From positions 868,001 through 932,000 of the forward strand of contig NZ_FZNS01000001.1 in NCBI RefSeq assembly GCF_900188255.1: 64,000 nt of DNA, in the 5' to 3' direction. Numbering within the stretch: position 1 is the stretch's first letter; each line of letters starts with the position of its first letter. Below the pieces are notes generated by a model. It was given only the letters and a program-made list of their open reading frames with translations, searched no databases and was not told the origin of the DNA. This stretch comes from Hymenobacter mucosus. Lineage in GTDB: Bacteria > Bacteroidota > Bacteroidia > Cytophagales > Hymenobacteraceae. Below, piece after piece: positions 1 to 9,053 of the stretch. The position numbers and the translations under genes are program-made.

Positions 1-269
1 GTGGGGCGGTGGCGGCGCAGCCACCGGGCGACGGCCCCTTCAAACCACGCGAGCCATAACAAAGGATGGCGGGCCGGCGGCGCCAGCACGTGAGGCACCA
101 CATTGGGGCCCAGCAAGTAGCGCTCATCAAAGGCTCGGTCAAAGAGGAAATGAAACGTGTGCTCCGGATGCTGCTGCACTAGGTAGCGGAGCGTTTCGTA
201 AGTGAAACGCCCAATTCCTTCCAGCTTGTCGCCGGGCAGCAGAAAACGGACGTTGACGGCTATTTCCAA
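1..269 (-). CDS. Glycosyltransferase family 4 N-terminus (partial)
   Basis: This reading frame runs off the left edge of the window, and 89 codons are visible. The N-terminus (EIAVNVRFLLPG, then KLEGIGRFTYETL) matches the start of GT-B fold family 4 glycosyltransferases, which transfer sugars from nucleotide donors on the cytoplasmic face during polysaccharide assembly. There is no ATG; a TTG at 267-269 is the first plausible start after an in-frame TAG, and it gives the usual short beta-strand beginning. It is co-directional with the FkbM methyltransferase and flippase upstream of it, so it probably belongs to the same polysaccharide operon. The catalytic C-terminal domain is outside the window, so the sugar specificity is unknown. 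Confidence 0.75.
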   Translation of the reverse strand, partial: MEIAVNVRFLLPGDKLEGIGRFTYETLRYLVQQHPEHTFHFLFDRAFDERYLLGPNVVPHVLAPPARHPLLWLAWFEGAVARWLRRHRP

Positions 270-324
270 GGCGGTGTTAGGGCAATAGGGTCCGAACTAG
301 AAGTTGGCATACCGTAGAGGCAGC

Positions 325-1233
325 CTACTGTTTTACGAAAACGAAATTGTCAGAGTCGTGGCCGTGCTGAATCAGATACGCATCCAGATCGGCACAGGGC
401 TGAAGCGTGCCATTTTCTTGCAGCGTGTGGGCATGGTAGCCCAGTTCCCGCAGCAGGGTCACGGCTTTCTGATGCTCCGTGTTGTGGCGCTTCGGCTCCA
501 GATACTCCATCACTACGTACGGAGCGAGGCGGCGCAAGCTAGCGGCGGCTCCCCCAATCACTTTCAACTCAGCTCCTTCCACGTCAATCTTAATTACGTG
601 CGGGGCAAGCCCTGAGTCGGCGAGAATATCGTCAACCCGCACGGCGGGCACATCAATGCGGGTGGGCTTAAACTCTTCAAACCACTTCTCTCCCGCAAAC
701 TGAGTGACGTCCATGGAGTTGAACTCATTGTAGAGCACCGGGAACTCGTAAAACGAAATCGACTCCTGCCGGTCGGACACGGCGCTGTGCACTGCCCGAA
801 TGTTGGGTAGGCGCTTCACATTCTCGGCCAGCACCGCGTAGGTACTGCGCGAGGCCTCGTAGGCTACTACCCTACCCGAAGCGCCAACTAACTGAGAGGC
901 CAGCAGGGAAAAGTAGCCAAAGTGCCCGCCCACGTCCAGGAAGTCGTCGCCGGGTTGCAGGGTATTGATGAGGAAGCGGGCGAGGCGGATTTCGGAGCTG
1001 TGCGACTTACCGCCGGTGAGGTAAATATCGGTACCCGCGGGGAGTACTACCTGCATGGGAATGCCGAAGAACGTGGCTACTTGCTTCACAACTCCTTTTT
1101 TATGACGGGCATACACCAGCCGCCGGAATCCAATGGCGTACAGGTACTTCGCCGGAGCGTGCCATAGCCGATGCCATTTGGAGGCCGCAGCCAGCGCCTC
1201 TACTTTATCAAGCTGCGTCAATAGAGAATTCAT
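325..1233 (-). CDS. FkbM family methyltransferase
   Basis: The 302-residue protein has a class I SAM-binding fold. The glycine-rich loop lies at about residues 99-107 (DVGGHFGYFS), followed by the acidic end of strand 2 (VVAYEAS), and the FkbM-type VIKIDVEGAE segment is near residue 215. FkbM proteins O-methylate hydroxyl groups, and in bacterial polysaccharide loci they usually cap or modify sugars. It lies 69 bases downstream of a flippase gene and 55 bases upstream of a GT4 gene on the same strand, which supports a role in decorating an exported glycan. The acceptor cannot be deduced. The family is clear, the substrate is inference. Confidence 0.88.
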   Translation of the reverse strand: MNSLLTQLDKVEALAAASKWHRLWHAPAKYLYAIGFRRLVYARHKKGVVKQVATFFGIPMQVVLPAGTDIYLTGGKSHSSEIRLARFLINTLQPGDDFLDVGGHFGYFSLLASQLVGASGRVVAYEASRSTYAVLAENVKRLPNIRAVHSAVSDRQESISFYEFPVLYNEFNSMDVTQFAGEKWFEEFKPTRIDVPAVRVDDILADSGLAPHVIKIDVEGAELKVIGGAAASLRRLAPYVVMEYLEPKRHNTEHQKAVTLLRELGYHAHTLQENGTLQPCADLDAYLIQHGHDSDNFVFVKQ

Positions 1234-1302
1234 GCGGAAAGAAAGGGACGTAATAGCGGGCCCAGCACTGCCAGCAGCAGCCGGGCGGCTAAATATCGGC
1301 TT

Positions 1303-2706
1303 TTATATTTCTGTGGGGCGTTTGCGCAACTGTTTTAATTCGGCCGGGCGCACCACGCCCAAGCCCAACACTAAGCCTACAAAGAGCACCCCAGCGGCAG
1401 TAGTCTCTAGCAGCCAGGGCAGTTGCAGATAGGACTGCATGGCGTACCACGCCGTGCATAAAACACCTAGCAATGCTACCAGCCGCCCAAGCGTAACCCA
1501 CGGCACCGGCACCTGCAAGCGGCGCTGCACCAGCCCTACATAGCACACCGAAACCACCGCGGCGCAAATTAGGGTGTTCCAGGAAGCGGCCACGGCCCCG
1601 AAGCGCGGAAGTAGTACTACGTTCAGCCCTATGTTGAGAGCCACACTACAAGCTACTAGTCGGCTCACGGTGCTCACTACGGCCGTGGTGTTTAGTAAGG
1701 TAGCGTAGAGCGCAAAGAAGGAATGAACCAACACATTGATGAACAGAATCTTCAAGCACCACGTCATGCGGGCTATTTCATGGGATGAGCTATGCTGAAA
1801 CTGCCAAAACAGCACCTCGCCCCGAAACAGCACAAAGGCCCCAATAAACAACATGGGTACCGTGACGATGCGCTGCCCAAACCAAAGTAGTTTCTGCTGC
1901 TCCTGCGGCTGGTCTATGGCCGCCGAGAAGCGGGCGAAAAACAAGGGTAGCACCGTCCAGATATACATCATTACGGCGTCTACCCAGCGGTAGGCGCCGG
2001 CGTAGTAGCCTGCTTCCGTGGGTGAGGCCAGGCGCTCGAGCATAATCATGTCCACGCGCTCATTCACCCCGTAGAGCAGAGTAATAACAGCAAACGGAGC
2101 TGCCGCGCGCAGCATTTGCCACGCCGAGCTGCCTTGCCACTGCAACCGCACAGAACCAAAAAAGCGTCGCATCAGCCCGTACGAGAGGACCACCGCAAAC
2201 ACCGTAGCCAGCAACCGCACGCCCACGTAGCGCTCTAGCGAAAGGCCCAGGGGCAGTAACCCTAATACTAACCCTACCAGCAGAAACTTCTCGAACACCG
2301 ATAGCACCGCATCGGTGTTGAAGTGTTGGTGAGCTTGCAGGGTGCCGCGCAGAAACTGCCCGTACTGGGTAAGTAGTAGTCCGCCACCCACGGCCGCTAG
2401 CAGCCCCAGTTCGGCACCCCGGTACCCAATAACCCAGCCCCCCACCAGCAGGAGCCCAAGGGCTAGGGCGGTCAGCAGGCTTCGCAGAGATAAGATGGCG
2501 GGAAAGTGCGTCTGAAGAAAAGTGGACTCGCCTGCTAGGCGCTTGATGCTGTAATGGGTAAGGCCCAGATCGGAAATAGTAGCCACCACTACGGCCAGGG
2601 CCGAAAGGGCCGTGAACAGCCCAAATGCTGCGTGCCCCAGGCGGTCCTGCACGATGTTTTCGAGGATAACCCAGCCCGGCTTCACCAGCAGGTTGAGCAG
2701 TACCAC
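1303..2706 (-). CDS. Wzx-type polysaccharide flippase (MOP superfamily)
   Basis: The 467-residue protein is almost entirely hydrophobic, with about 12-14 membrane helices, as in oligosaccharide flippases of the MOP superfamily. It begins with a helix containing KPGWVILENIVQDR and carries short charged loops such as RRFFGSVRLQW and NERVDMIMLERLA. These flippases move undecaprenyl-linked glycan units across the inner membrane. It is the first gene of a leftward unit with FkbM and GT4 and is divergent from the Wzz/Wzy-like genes to its right, which together form a Wzy-dependent export set. Sequence among flippases is poorly conserved, so the assignment rests on topology and context. Confidence 0.82.
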   Translation of the reverse strand: MVLLNLLVKPGWVILENIVQDRLGHAAFGLFTALSALAVVVATISDLGLTHYSIKRLAGESTFLQTHFPAILSLRSLLTALALGLLLVGGWVIGYRGAELGLLAAVGGGLLLTQYGQFLRGTLQAHQHFNTDAVLSVFEKFLLVGLVLGLLPLGLSLERYVGVRLLATVFAVVLSYGLMRRFFGSVRLQWQGSSAWQMLRAAAPFAVITLLYGVNERVDMIMLERLASPTEAGYYAGAYRWVDAVMMYIWTVLPLFFARFSAAIDQPQEQQKLLWFGQRIVTVPMLFIGAFVLFRGEVLFWQFQHSSSHEIARMTWCLKILFINVLVHSFFALYATLLNTTAVVSTVSRLVACSVALNIGLNVVLLPRFGAVAASWNTLICAAVVSVCYVGLVQRRLQVPVPWVTLGRLVALLGVLCTAWYAMQSYLQLPWLLETTAAGVLFVGLVLGLGVVRPAELKQLRKRPTEI

Positions 2707-2948
2707 TAGACTAATATTTCCAAAAAAGCGTTTGATAAGACTTTGGGATTAAGCGCGAAAAACTTCTTCCATCTGCTTTTAGCACCCTTCTTATCTTCTG
2801 GCTGAGCTAATAGGAGAAGCGCGAAGCTACGCAAAAATGCCTCCCTACCCCCGCACCACTAACACGCTGTGGTGGTCATTTTCCTCTATATTTGCCCGTC
2901 TCCGAGGTCTGCTCCATTCACGTAGCGGGCCGGTGGCATTACTCGTGT
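2707..2948. promoter_or_regulatory. Divergent intergenic region of the polysaccharide locus
   Basis: This AT-richer region separates the leftward flippase unit from the rightward Wzz/Wzy unit and must hold both promoters. On the plus strand TATATTTG at 2887-2894 fits the Bacteroidota -7 consensus TAnnTTTG and would give a leader of about 50 bases before the Wzz-type ATG at 2949. No convincing -33 TTTG element is seen at the expected spacing, so the call is tentative. Confidence 0.45.
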
Positions 2949-4022
2949 ATGTCCGAACGTTCGTACTCATTGCTCGGCCTGTGGCCTATTATCAACCGTT
3001 GGAAGTCTTTAGTTGGAGCAGCGTTAGCGTTAGCGTTGGTAGTAAGCTTGATAGTTGCGCTCCTGCTACCCAACATCTATACTTCAACGGCAGTATTCTT
3101 CCCTACCAACCCACAAAGCAGTGACCCCGACCGCATTGTGGAAGGCGGCAAGCTGGACTTAGGTGGTCGCACAGAAGACTTGGATCGCGTCATCACCATT
3201 GGTCAGTCGCAGCCCGTGGCGGAATTAATTATTAAGCGCTTTGATCTGCATCGGCACTACGACACCGGCCAGCCCGGCGACGACGCAGCCGATGACAAAG
3301 CACTGCGGGAGTTTAGTTCTAACTTGAGCATCGTGCACAATGAGCGCGAGGCTATTGAGCTTACTTTCCAAGACTATGATAAGCAACTGGCGGCACGTAT
3401 TGCCAATGACTTAGTGCAGATCATTGACTCGGTGAACCAGCAACTGACCTTAGAGAACCGCCGCAACGTGCTGGGCCTCTACCGCACCCGCTACGAGTTT
3501 TTGAACACAGAATATGAACGCTCCCGCCGCCAGTTGGTGCAGGCCCGTCGTCGTTACGGTATCTATGGCCTGGAGCAACAGTCGCGTTACTTGGCCCGGG
3601 AAATCATCAAGGTGGAAAGTCAGCTGAATCAGGCACAAGCTGGTGGCCCTGGCAACGTGGCTGGCCTGCGCCGGGCACTGCGAGGTCTTACGCAAGCAGA
3701 TGGTGGCAACGTCATCAATCTGGAAAACTATGTTCGTGGTACTGACTCGCTCGCCATGTTTACGGCTCGTCTTACCGATCTTCAGGAGCGCCTGGTGAAA
3801 GCCCGGGGCGAATACGAAACGGCCGACGTAACCCTCAAGGGTAAGCTATCATCGTTGTACGTGGTGCAGAAAGCCTACCCTGCTACCAAGAAAAGCAAGC
3901 CCGTGCGCTGGCTGATAGTAGTAGGGTCGGTAGCCCTGACGTTTGCCTTGTCCATTGTAGTAATTACGCTGCTGGAATTGCTGCGTCGCACCCGGCGGAT
4001 GTCCTCAGCCTCGGGACTGTGA
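2949..4022 (+). CDS. Wzz/GumC-type chain length determinant protein
   Basis: The 357-residue protein has an N-terminal cytoplasmic stub, a membrane helix at about residues 15-40, a long periplasmic region rich in heptad-like alpha-helical sequence (residues about 130-310), and a second membrane helix near residue 325-350 followed by a basic tail. This is the layout of polysaccharide co-polymerases that set glycan chain length with Wzy. No C-terminal tyrosine kinase domain is present. The reading frame is open back to 2892, but the ATG at 2949 (MSERSYS) gives the normal short N-terminus. Its stop codon overlaps the GTG start of the next gene by four bases, which indicates translational coupling. 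Confidence 0.85.
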   Translation: MSERSYSLLGLWPIINRWKSLVGAALALALVVSLIVALLLPNIYTSTAVFFPTNPQSSDPDRIVEGGKLDLGGRTEDLDRVITIGQSQPVAELIIKRFDLHRHYDTGQPGDDAADDKALREFSSNLSIVHNEREAIELTFQDYDKQLAARIANDLVQIIDSVNQQLTLENRRNVLGLYRTRYEFLNTEYERSRRQLVQARRRYGIYGLEQQSRYLAREIIKVESQLNQAQAGGPGNVAGLRRALRGLTQADGGNVINLENYVRGTDSLAMFTARLTDLQERLVKARGEYETADVTLKGKLSSLYVVQKAYPATKKSKPVRWLIVVGSVALTFALSIVVITLLELLRRTRRMSSASGL

Positions 4023-5473
4023 ACGAACTACTGAGTCGCCTCCGGCCCCGGGACGCTTTCCAGCGCCTATTCATTGGTTTTGTACTGATGCTCGTGGGCG
4101 GGGGCGCCGTGGCGGCGCTGTTGGAAACGCCATTGGCTTTGGTGCCAGCGGTATTGGTAGTTGGGGCACTGATAGTGTTCATCGAGTGGCGCCTGATTTA
4201 CTACCTGCTCTTTCTAACGCTAGCCTTCTCGCGGGAAATTGGCGTTGGGGGCGGCTTAAGCCTAGATGTACCTTCCGAGCCCCTCATGCTGGTGCTTACC
4301 GTGTGCGTATTGGGCACGCTGGTGCTGCAACGCGGTGTGCTACGTAGCCGCGAGATGCTGCACCCCATCATTGTGCTGCTTGCCTTGCTGCTGCTATGGT
4401 CGGTGGTGTCCTCGTTCTTTTCCGTAGATAGCACAAAGTCCATCAAATACATCTTGGCTAAGATATGGTACTTGGTGCCGTTTATCTTAGGCACCCTACT
4501 GCTGGTACGCCGGACAAGTGAGGTGTGGCGCGTGGCGGCGCTGTATGTGGTGGGCACGTGTATTACCGTGGTTATTATTGTAGCTCGGCACGCTGCTACG
4601 GGCTTCAGCTTCGATACCATTAACTCGGCCGTGCAGCCCATTTACCGCAACCACGTAACCTACGCTACGGTACTGGCTCTGCTTCTTCCCTACACGCTCT
4701 ACGGTGCCCGCCGCAGCAAAGGGATGGTGCGCTTGGCTTGGCATGTTGCATCGGGCCTACTGCTATTCGGGCTGCTAACGTCCTTCACGCGGGCCTCTAT
4801 CCTATCGTTGCCGGTAGCAGGCTTGTTTTACTGGATTGTGCGCCTGCGTCAAACGCGCTTGCTATTGGTAGGCGTCGCGGTAAGTGTACTGGCGGGCGCC
4901 GGGTACTTCCTGCACGAAAACAATTATATGCTCTACGCCCCCGACTTCGAGAAAACCGTGTTCAACGGCGAAGACTTCGAGAAGCACTTGGAGGCAACCT
5001 ATAAGTTGCAGGACATGTCGGGCATGGAGCGAGTGTACCGCTGGGTAGCGGCCAGCCGCATGGCCGCCGATAAGCCAATAGTAGGTAGTGGCCCCAGTAC
5101 ATTTTATCCCGAGTACAAGCGCTACACTGTGCGCAGCTTCCGCACTTACGTGAGCGGCAACCCCGAAAAGTCAACCACGCACAACTACTTTCTGCTGCTG
5201 CTAGCCGAGCAGGGCTTCCCGGGCATGCTGCTATTTATGGTTTTGCTAGGCTCAGTTATCATTATCATTGAGAGTCTCTACCACCGCACCTCTCCCAAAA
5301 CGCAGTTACGCTATGTGGTGCTGGCGGCCAGTATGAGCTTTATCATCATTGTATTTCACCTCCTGCTAAACGAATTGGTGGAAGTTGATAAGATTGGCTC
5401 CTTCTTCTTCGTGAATCTCGCGCTGCTAATTCGAATGAGCACCTGGATACGCGAAGGAGAACCGACCACCTAA
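4019..5473 (+). CDS. O-antigen ligase / Wzy-type polymerase family membrane protein
   Basis: The 484-residue protein has about 11 membrane segments and one large periplasmic loop at about residues 300-390. That loop contains the TTHNYFLLLLAEQGFPG segment, the signature region of the Wzy_C/WaaL family. Members either polymerise lipid-linked repeats or ligate finished glycan to a lipid or protein acceptor. The start is a GTG that overlaps the TGA of the Wzz-type gene (GTGA), so the two are co-translated. Together with the flippase on the other strand it completes a Wzx/Wzy/Wzz set. Ligase and polymerase activities cannot be told apart by eye; polymerase is favoured by the coupling to Wzz. Confidence 0.82.
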   Translation: MNELLSRLRPRDAFQRLFIGFVLMLVGGGAVAALLETPLALVPAVLVVGALIVFIEWRLIYYLLFLTLAFSREIGVGGGLSLDVPSEPLMLVLTVCVLGTLVLQRGVLRSREMLHPIIVLLALLLLWSVVSSFFSVDSTKSIKYILAKIWYLVPFILGTLLLVRRTSEVWRVAALYVVGTCITVVIIVARHAATGFSFDTINSAVQPIYRNHVTYATVLALLLPYTLYGARRSKGMVRLAWHVASGLLLFGLLTSFTRASILSLPVAGLFYWIVRLRQTRLLLVGVAVSVLAGAGYFLHENNYMLYAPDFEKTVFNGEDFEKHLEATYKLQDMSGMERVYRWVAASRMAADKPIVGSGPSTFYPEYKRYTVRSFRTYVSGNPEKSTTHNYFLLLLAEQGFPGMLLFMVLLGSVIIIIESLYHRTSPKTQLRYVVLAASMSFIIIVFHLLLNELVEVDKIGSFFFVNLALLIRMSTWIREGEPTT

Positions 5474-5496
5474 GCGTACACCTGGGCCGTAAATGA

Positions 5497-6081
5497 CTAG
5501 GTAGGTTGCGTAGCTTGGTGATGATACTCGGCGGCTGTCTTCGCTATTTGCATCAAGTGGCGCTCGGCGTGTTTGGCTAGGAAGTATACGTACTCGTACA
5601 CATCCAGCTTCCCGAGTTCATTCACCGACATAGTAGTGCGGTAGAACACGCCTTCTCCATTAGGCAGCCGCGCCAATACCTGCTCACACTGTTTACGTTG
5701 CTGGTGCAGTTGAGTCTGCACCTCCGCACTAGGCTTGGTCCCGGTGGGCTCCATGTGGTTGGGTCGCATCCATGGAAAATACTGGTGCAGGCCTACCTCA
5801 TCAAGCTTCGTTTGCTTGAACGAGTAGGTAGCTAGTTCCTCCTGCAAGTGTAAGCCCCCCGCATTCCTGAGTGCTTTTGCTGCTCCTTTCTCAATCAGCA
5901 CGAGTAAGAAATGATTTGTCAGGGCGGTGTGCTCCAGGATTTCATCAATCGTCCAGCCGCCGCTGGCGGGCCGGAAGTGGCATACCTCGGCGGGGGCCTG
6001 AAACCACGCATCTAGCTGCGCAAACACCTGTTGCACCGCCATCTGAATGCGGCTGATATGTGTCTGGATGACGGTTGGCAT
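5497..6081 (-). CDS. DinB family protein
   Basis: The 194-residue protein is an all-helical DinB/YfiT-type bundle. The metal-binding histidines expected for the family are visible: one in the second helix (DEILEHTALTNH) and a pair in the last helix (KHAERHLMQI). Some DinB-superfamily proteins are metal-dependent thiol transferases (for example bacillithiol-dependent), but many have no assigned activity. The gene converges on the Wzy-type gene with only 23 bases between stops. A large hairpin lies just upstream of its ATG. Its substrate is unknown, and no neighbouring gene suggests one. Confidence 0.82.
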   Translation of the reverse strand: MPTVIQTHISRIQMAVQQVFAQLDAWFQAPAEVCHFRPASGGWTIDEILEHTALTNHFLLVLIEKGAAKALRNAGGLHLQEELATYSFKQTKLDEVGLHQYFPWMRPNHMEPTGTKPSAEVQTQLHQQRKQCEQVLARLPNGEGVFYRTTMSVNELGKLDVYEYVYFLAKHAERHLMQIAKTAAEYHHQATQPT

Positions 6082-6101
6082 GCTCGCTTATAAGAGCAAA
6101 A

Positions 6102-6166
6102 AAAAGCGGGACTACTGGTTGACTACCGAACAGATTGTTCGGTAGCCAACCAGTAGTCCCGCTTTT
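6102..6166. terminator. Long hairpin, probable terminator of the RsbU-like gene
   Basis: A nearly perfect inverted repeat starts with AAAAGCGGGACTACTGGTTG at 6102-6121 and ends with CAACCAGTAGTCCCGCTTTT at 6147-6166. The inner arms continue through CCGAAC/GTTCGG around a five-base loop. Both ends carry A/T runs, so it can terminate in both directions. On the minus strand it begins six bases after the phosphatase stop codon and insulates that gene from dinB. Confidence 0.85.
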
Positions 6167-6172
6167 AACAAC

Positions 6173-7411
6173 TTATTTAAACCGGCAGCTAAGGATGGTT
6201 ACGTCGTCGGCGAACCGGCTGCCATTGAGGTTGTAGGCTTCAATTTCGCGGAGCAACTCTTTGTGCATGGTTGCTAGCGGAGCATAGCGGTTGTGGTTCA
6301 CCACGCGCAGAACGCCCTCTTCCCCGAACTCTTCCTGGTCAGCATCAAATACCTCGGTGAGGCCGTCGGTGTAGGTAAAGAGCAAGGTGCGGGGCGGCAC
6401 CTCAATTTCGCCTACCTTCAACATAGGTAGCTCATCCATCACGCCCAGCATAATGGTACCTTCCTTCAACAATACTACGGGGCCGTAGTCAGGCACCAGC
6501 AGCGGGTCGTTGTGGCCGGCATTCACGTACTGCAAGCGGCGGGTTGCGCGGTCATAAAGTCCAAAGAACACTGTAATGAACTTGTCGCCACCAGCATTGC
6601 GGAAGATGAGGTTGTTGAGTTCCTGCACTACCGTTGCTAAGTCGGCCTGCTGACGCAGCAAGGTGCGTAGGCCTGCCTGGAAGTTCGACATCAGCAGGGA
6701 AGCGGCCACCCCTTTGCCCGACACATCGGCAACGCAGAACAGGAAACGGTTATCATCGAGACTTACTACGTCGTAATAGTCGCCTCCTACGGCCGTGTGG
6801 GGTACGTAGCTGGCATGTACGGCCACGGCGGCATCGTTGGGCAGCTTGCGCGGGAAAAGCATGGTTTGCACCTCCTGCGCAATTTCAATTTCCTTGCGCA
6901 TGGCCGCGGCGGCTACTCGCTGCCGCGCAAGGCGCCGGTTTTCAATGGCCCCGATGAGAATATAGGCCAGGGTTTGCAAGAACTTGGTGGCTTCCTCGTT
7001 GGCGTAGTCCTCATTCACGTTGCCAATAAACACGTAAGCTAAGACCTCTCCGTTCTGCACCACTGGAATAATCGTCTCAAGCAGTTGCCATTCCTTACTC
7101 AGATCAAAGTCGGCAATGGGCCCTGGCTGAGCCGTGCACTGCTCCAGCACCGCGTCGGGCAACGTCAGCTTTCGGAAATCGGGCAGCCCAGCGCCGAACG
7201 ACACCATGCACTGCCACAGCCCCTCTTCTTTCACGTAGAGCACCAGCCGCCGGATGTTGAGCTGACCCAGCAACGTGAACTGGAAAATCTTATACAGTGC
7301 GCCTTCCGTCGGATCCTGGTTGATGGCCTGGGTGATTTCCAGCAGGGCTCCCAACTCACGTTCTTTTAGAAAAAGGCGTTTTTCGGGAGTAATAGCGCGA
7401 GGAGTAGACAT
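6173..7411 (-). CDS. GAF-like / PP2C (SpoIIE, RsbU-type) serine phosphatase
   Basis: The 412-residue protein has a GAF-like sensory region (about residues 10-165), a short coiled linker with IEIAQEVQTMLFP, and a PPM/SpoIIE phosphatase domain (about residues 195-412). Metal-binding acidic motifs are visible: GGDYYDVV, VADVSGKGVAASLLM, YTDGLTEVFD and the terminal DDVTIL. In related systems such phosphatases dephosphorylate an anti-sigma-factor antagonist and so release a stress sigma factor. No antagonist or anti-sigma gene is adjacent, so the partner is unknown. It lies 98 bases downstream of the OppC-type gene, possibly as a separate transcription unit, and ends at a strong hairpin. Confidence 0.9.
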   Translation of the reverse strand: MSTPRAITPEKRLFLKERELGALLEITQAINQDPTEGALYKIFQFTLLGQLNIRRLVLYVKEEGLWQCMVSFGAGLPDFRKLTLPDAVLEQCTAQPGPIADFDLSKEWQLLETIIPVVQNGEVLAYVFIGNVNEDYANEEATKFLQTLAYILIGAIENRRLARQRVAAAAMRKEIEIAQEVQTMLFPRKLPNDAAVAVHASYVPHTAVGGDYYDVVSLDDNRFLFCVADVSGKGVAASLLMSNFQAGLRTLLRQQADLATVVQELNNLIFRNAGGDKFITVFFGLYDRATRRLQYVNAGHNDPLLVPDYGPVVLLKEGTIMLGVMDELPMLKVGEIEVPPRTLLFTYTDGLTEVFDADQEEFGEEGVLRVVNHNRYAPLATMHKELLREIEAYNLNGSRFADDVTILSCRFK

Positions 7412-7509
7412 ATAAAGTAAGGTTGTGAAAGAGTAAGGAAAGGAAGCAGTGTAGGAAGTAGGATTGCTGTAGATGTACAGCGCGACCTGCTTGCTCCGCT
7501 ACTTCGCTA

Positions 7510-8685
7510 CTACCCCACGGGCGTTTTGGGGTCATAGGCATCACGCAGGCCGTTGCCGAGCAGGTTGAAGCTCAGCACCAACAGGCTAATAGCCAGGCCG
7601 GGCATGAGCGTAAGCCACAAGCCAGCCTCGGTGCCCAGCAGTTGGAAGCCTTCGTTTACCATCAGCCCCCACGAAGGAGCCGGTGGCTGCACACCCAGAC
7701 CCAAGAAGCTCAGGCCTGCTTCCAGCAAGATAGCCGCCGCAAAATTACTTGTTGCCAATACAATCAGCGGGCCGGTCATATTGGGCAGCAAGTGGCGCCA
7801 GATTAAGCGGCTCTGGGTCAACCCTAGTACGCGGCCTGCTTCGACGAAGGTTGCCGAACGCAGGCTAAGCATTTGCCCGCGCACTACCCTGGCCACGTCT
7901 ACCCACATCGTCAGGCCCACGGCCACGAAGGATGTCCAGACCCCCTTGCTGTCGAGAGCCAAGGAAATAGCAATGACCAGCATAATGCCCGGGATGCTCC
8001 AAACTACCGTCATTACCCCTAGCAATAGGCTATCAACCCAGCCACCTACGTAACCAGCCACTGCTCCAATAGCCATGCCGAGGGCCAGAGAAATCAGCAC
8101 GGCAACCAAGCCAATGCCCAAGCTCACGCGCGTGCCCAGCAACAGCCGGCTCAGCTCGTCGCGGCCGGCTTTGTCGGTGCCCAGCCAATAGGTGCGCTCC
8201 GTGTAGCGCAGGCCCTGCGAAGTTGCCGGCCGGCTGCCTACCCAATCGCGCAGGACCAACCGTTGCTCGGCAAGAGGACGAGTACCCGGTGCCGACCACG
8301 GCCGAACCACCACCGAATCGACAGGCCCTGGTACTACACGAGCACTAGTTATGGGTAGTTCTTCGGGAGCATCCTGGCCTCGCCACCAGGTAGTGAAGAT
8401 GTTGCCAGCTGGTTGGGCCGAATCGGCTTGGCCGCGCTGTAAGAAGCGCACGTGTAAGCCCGGAGGTTGCTTTTGCAGCTGCGCAAATCCGTGGTTGGCG
8501 CTCGGCGAGTCATCGGGCAAAACCCAGTAGCCCAGGAGTGCTACTAGGGTACAGAGCAAAATAAAGCCGAGCCCCAGCATGGCCGGCTTATTTTGAAGCA
8601 GGCGCCGGCGAACGTAGTACCCGGGCGGCCGGGCAACCGATGCGGGGGCCTCCACGGCCGGGGCGGGAGCAGCGGCTACGGCCAC
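7510..8685 (-). CDS. OppC/DppC-type ABC transporter permease
   Basis: The 391-residue protein has the N-terminal OppC membrane helix (about residues 35-55), the family motif LGTDKAGRDELSRLLLGTR, five further helices, and an EAA loop (EAGRVLGLTQSRLIWRHLLP) that contacts the ATPase. Usual OppC proteins are about 300 residues. Here a soluble insertion of about 90 residues between helix 1 and the LGTDKAGRD motif, with NHGFAQLQKQPPG and RVVPGPVDSVVVRPW, makes it longer, a form seen in Bacteroidota homologues. No OppB, OppA or ATPase gene is nearby, so partners must be encoded elsewhere. It starts two bases after the winged-helix-like gene. Confidence 0.87.
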   Translation of the reverse strand: MAVAAAPAPAVEAPASVARPPGYYVRRRLLQNKPAMLGLGFILLCTLVALLGYWVLPDDSPSANHGFAQLQKQPPGLHVRFLQRGQADSAQPAGNIFTTWWRGQDAPEELPITSARVVPGPVDSVVVRPWSAPGTRPLAEQRLVLRDWVGSRPATSQGLRYTERTYWLGTDKAGRDELSRLLLGTRVSLGIGLVAVLISLALGMAIGAVAGYVGGWVDSLLLGVMTVVWSIPGIMLVIAISLALDSKGVWTSFVAVGLTMWVDVARVVRGQMLSLRSATFVEAGRVLGLTQSRLIWRHLLPNMTGPLIVLATSNFAAAILLEAGLSFLGLGVQPPAPSWGLMVNEGFQLLGTEAGLWLTLMPGLAISLLVLSFNLLGNGLRDAYDPKTPVG

Positions 8686-8687
8686 AG

Positions 8688-9053
8688 TTAGCGAGTATTA
8701 TGCTGGAGGAGGCCTTCCTTGGAAGCCAGAAAAAAACAGTCGCGCACGATAGCGCCGAAGGAGCTTTCCTCGAAAGCCAGTTCCGTATCAGGGTCGGGCC
8801 AGTAGCTACGCACCAAGCCCTGCTCTAGCAAACTGCGCAGATGGCGCTCTAACTCGGGCGGGGTAAGACCCGTTTTGCGCGCTAAATCGGGGAAGGAGGT
8901 GACGAAGTACAGTTCGTCAAGAATGTCAAATTCAGGGTCAGTCACAGAAGGCAGGAAGGATGCTGTATTGAGCAAAGGTAACGTTGCCGGCTGGTTTTCG
9001 CGCGCCAGCACGGTGGGATTACTGGCAGTAAGCAACTGCTGAGACAGGGACAC
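8688..9053 (-). CDS. Small winged-helix-like protein of unknown function
   Basis: This 121-residue protein is not recognised as a named family. Residues about 45-90 read like a small helix-turn-helix (FPDLARKTGLTPPELERHLRSLLEQGLVRSYW, split here as FPDLARKTGLTPPELERHLR and SLLEQGLVRSYW), with an amphipathic recognition helix and a following beta hairpin. I chose the GTG at 9051-9053, which overlaps the last base of the cytochrome stop codon (TAGTG); a TTG nine bases upstream is also possible. Its stop lies two bases before the permease start, so it is tightly coupled to both neighbours. A regulatory or adaptor role for the permease is only a guess. Confidence 0.65.
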   Translation of the reverse strand: MSLSQQLLTASNPTVLARENQPATLPLLNTASFLPSVTDPEFDILDELYFVTSFPDLARKTGLTPPELERHLRSLLEQGLVRSYWPDPDTELAFEESSFGAIVRDCFFLASKEGLLQHNTR

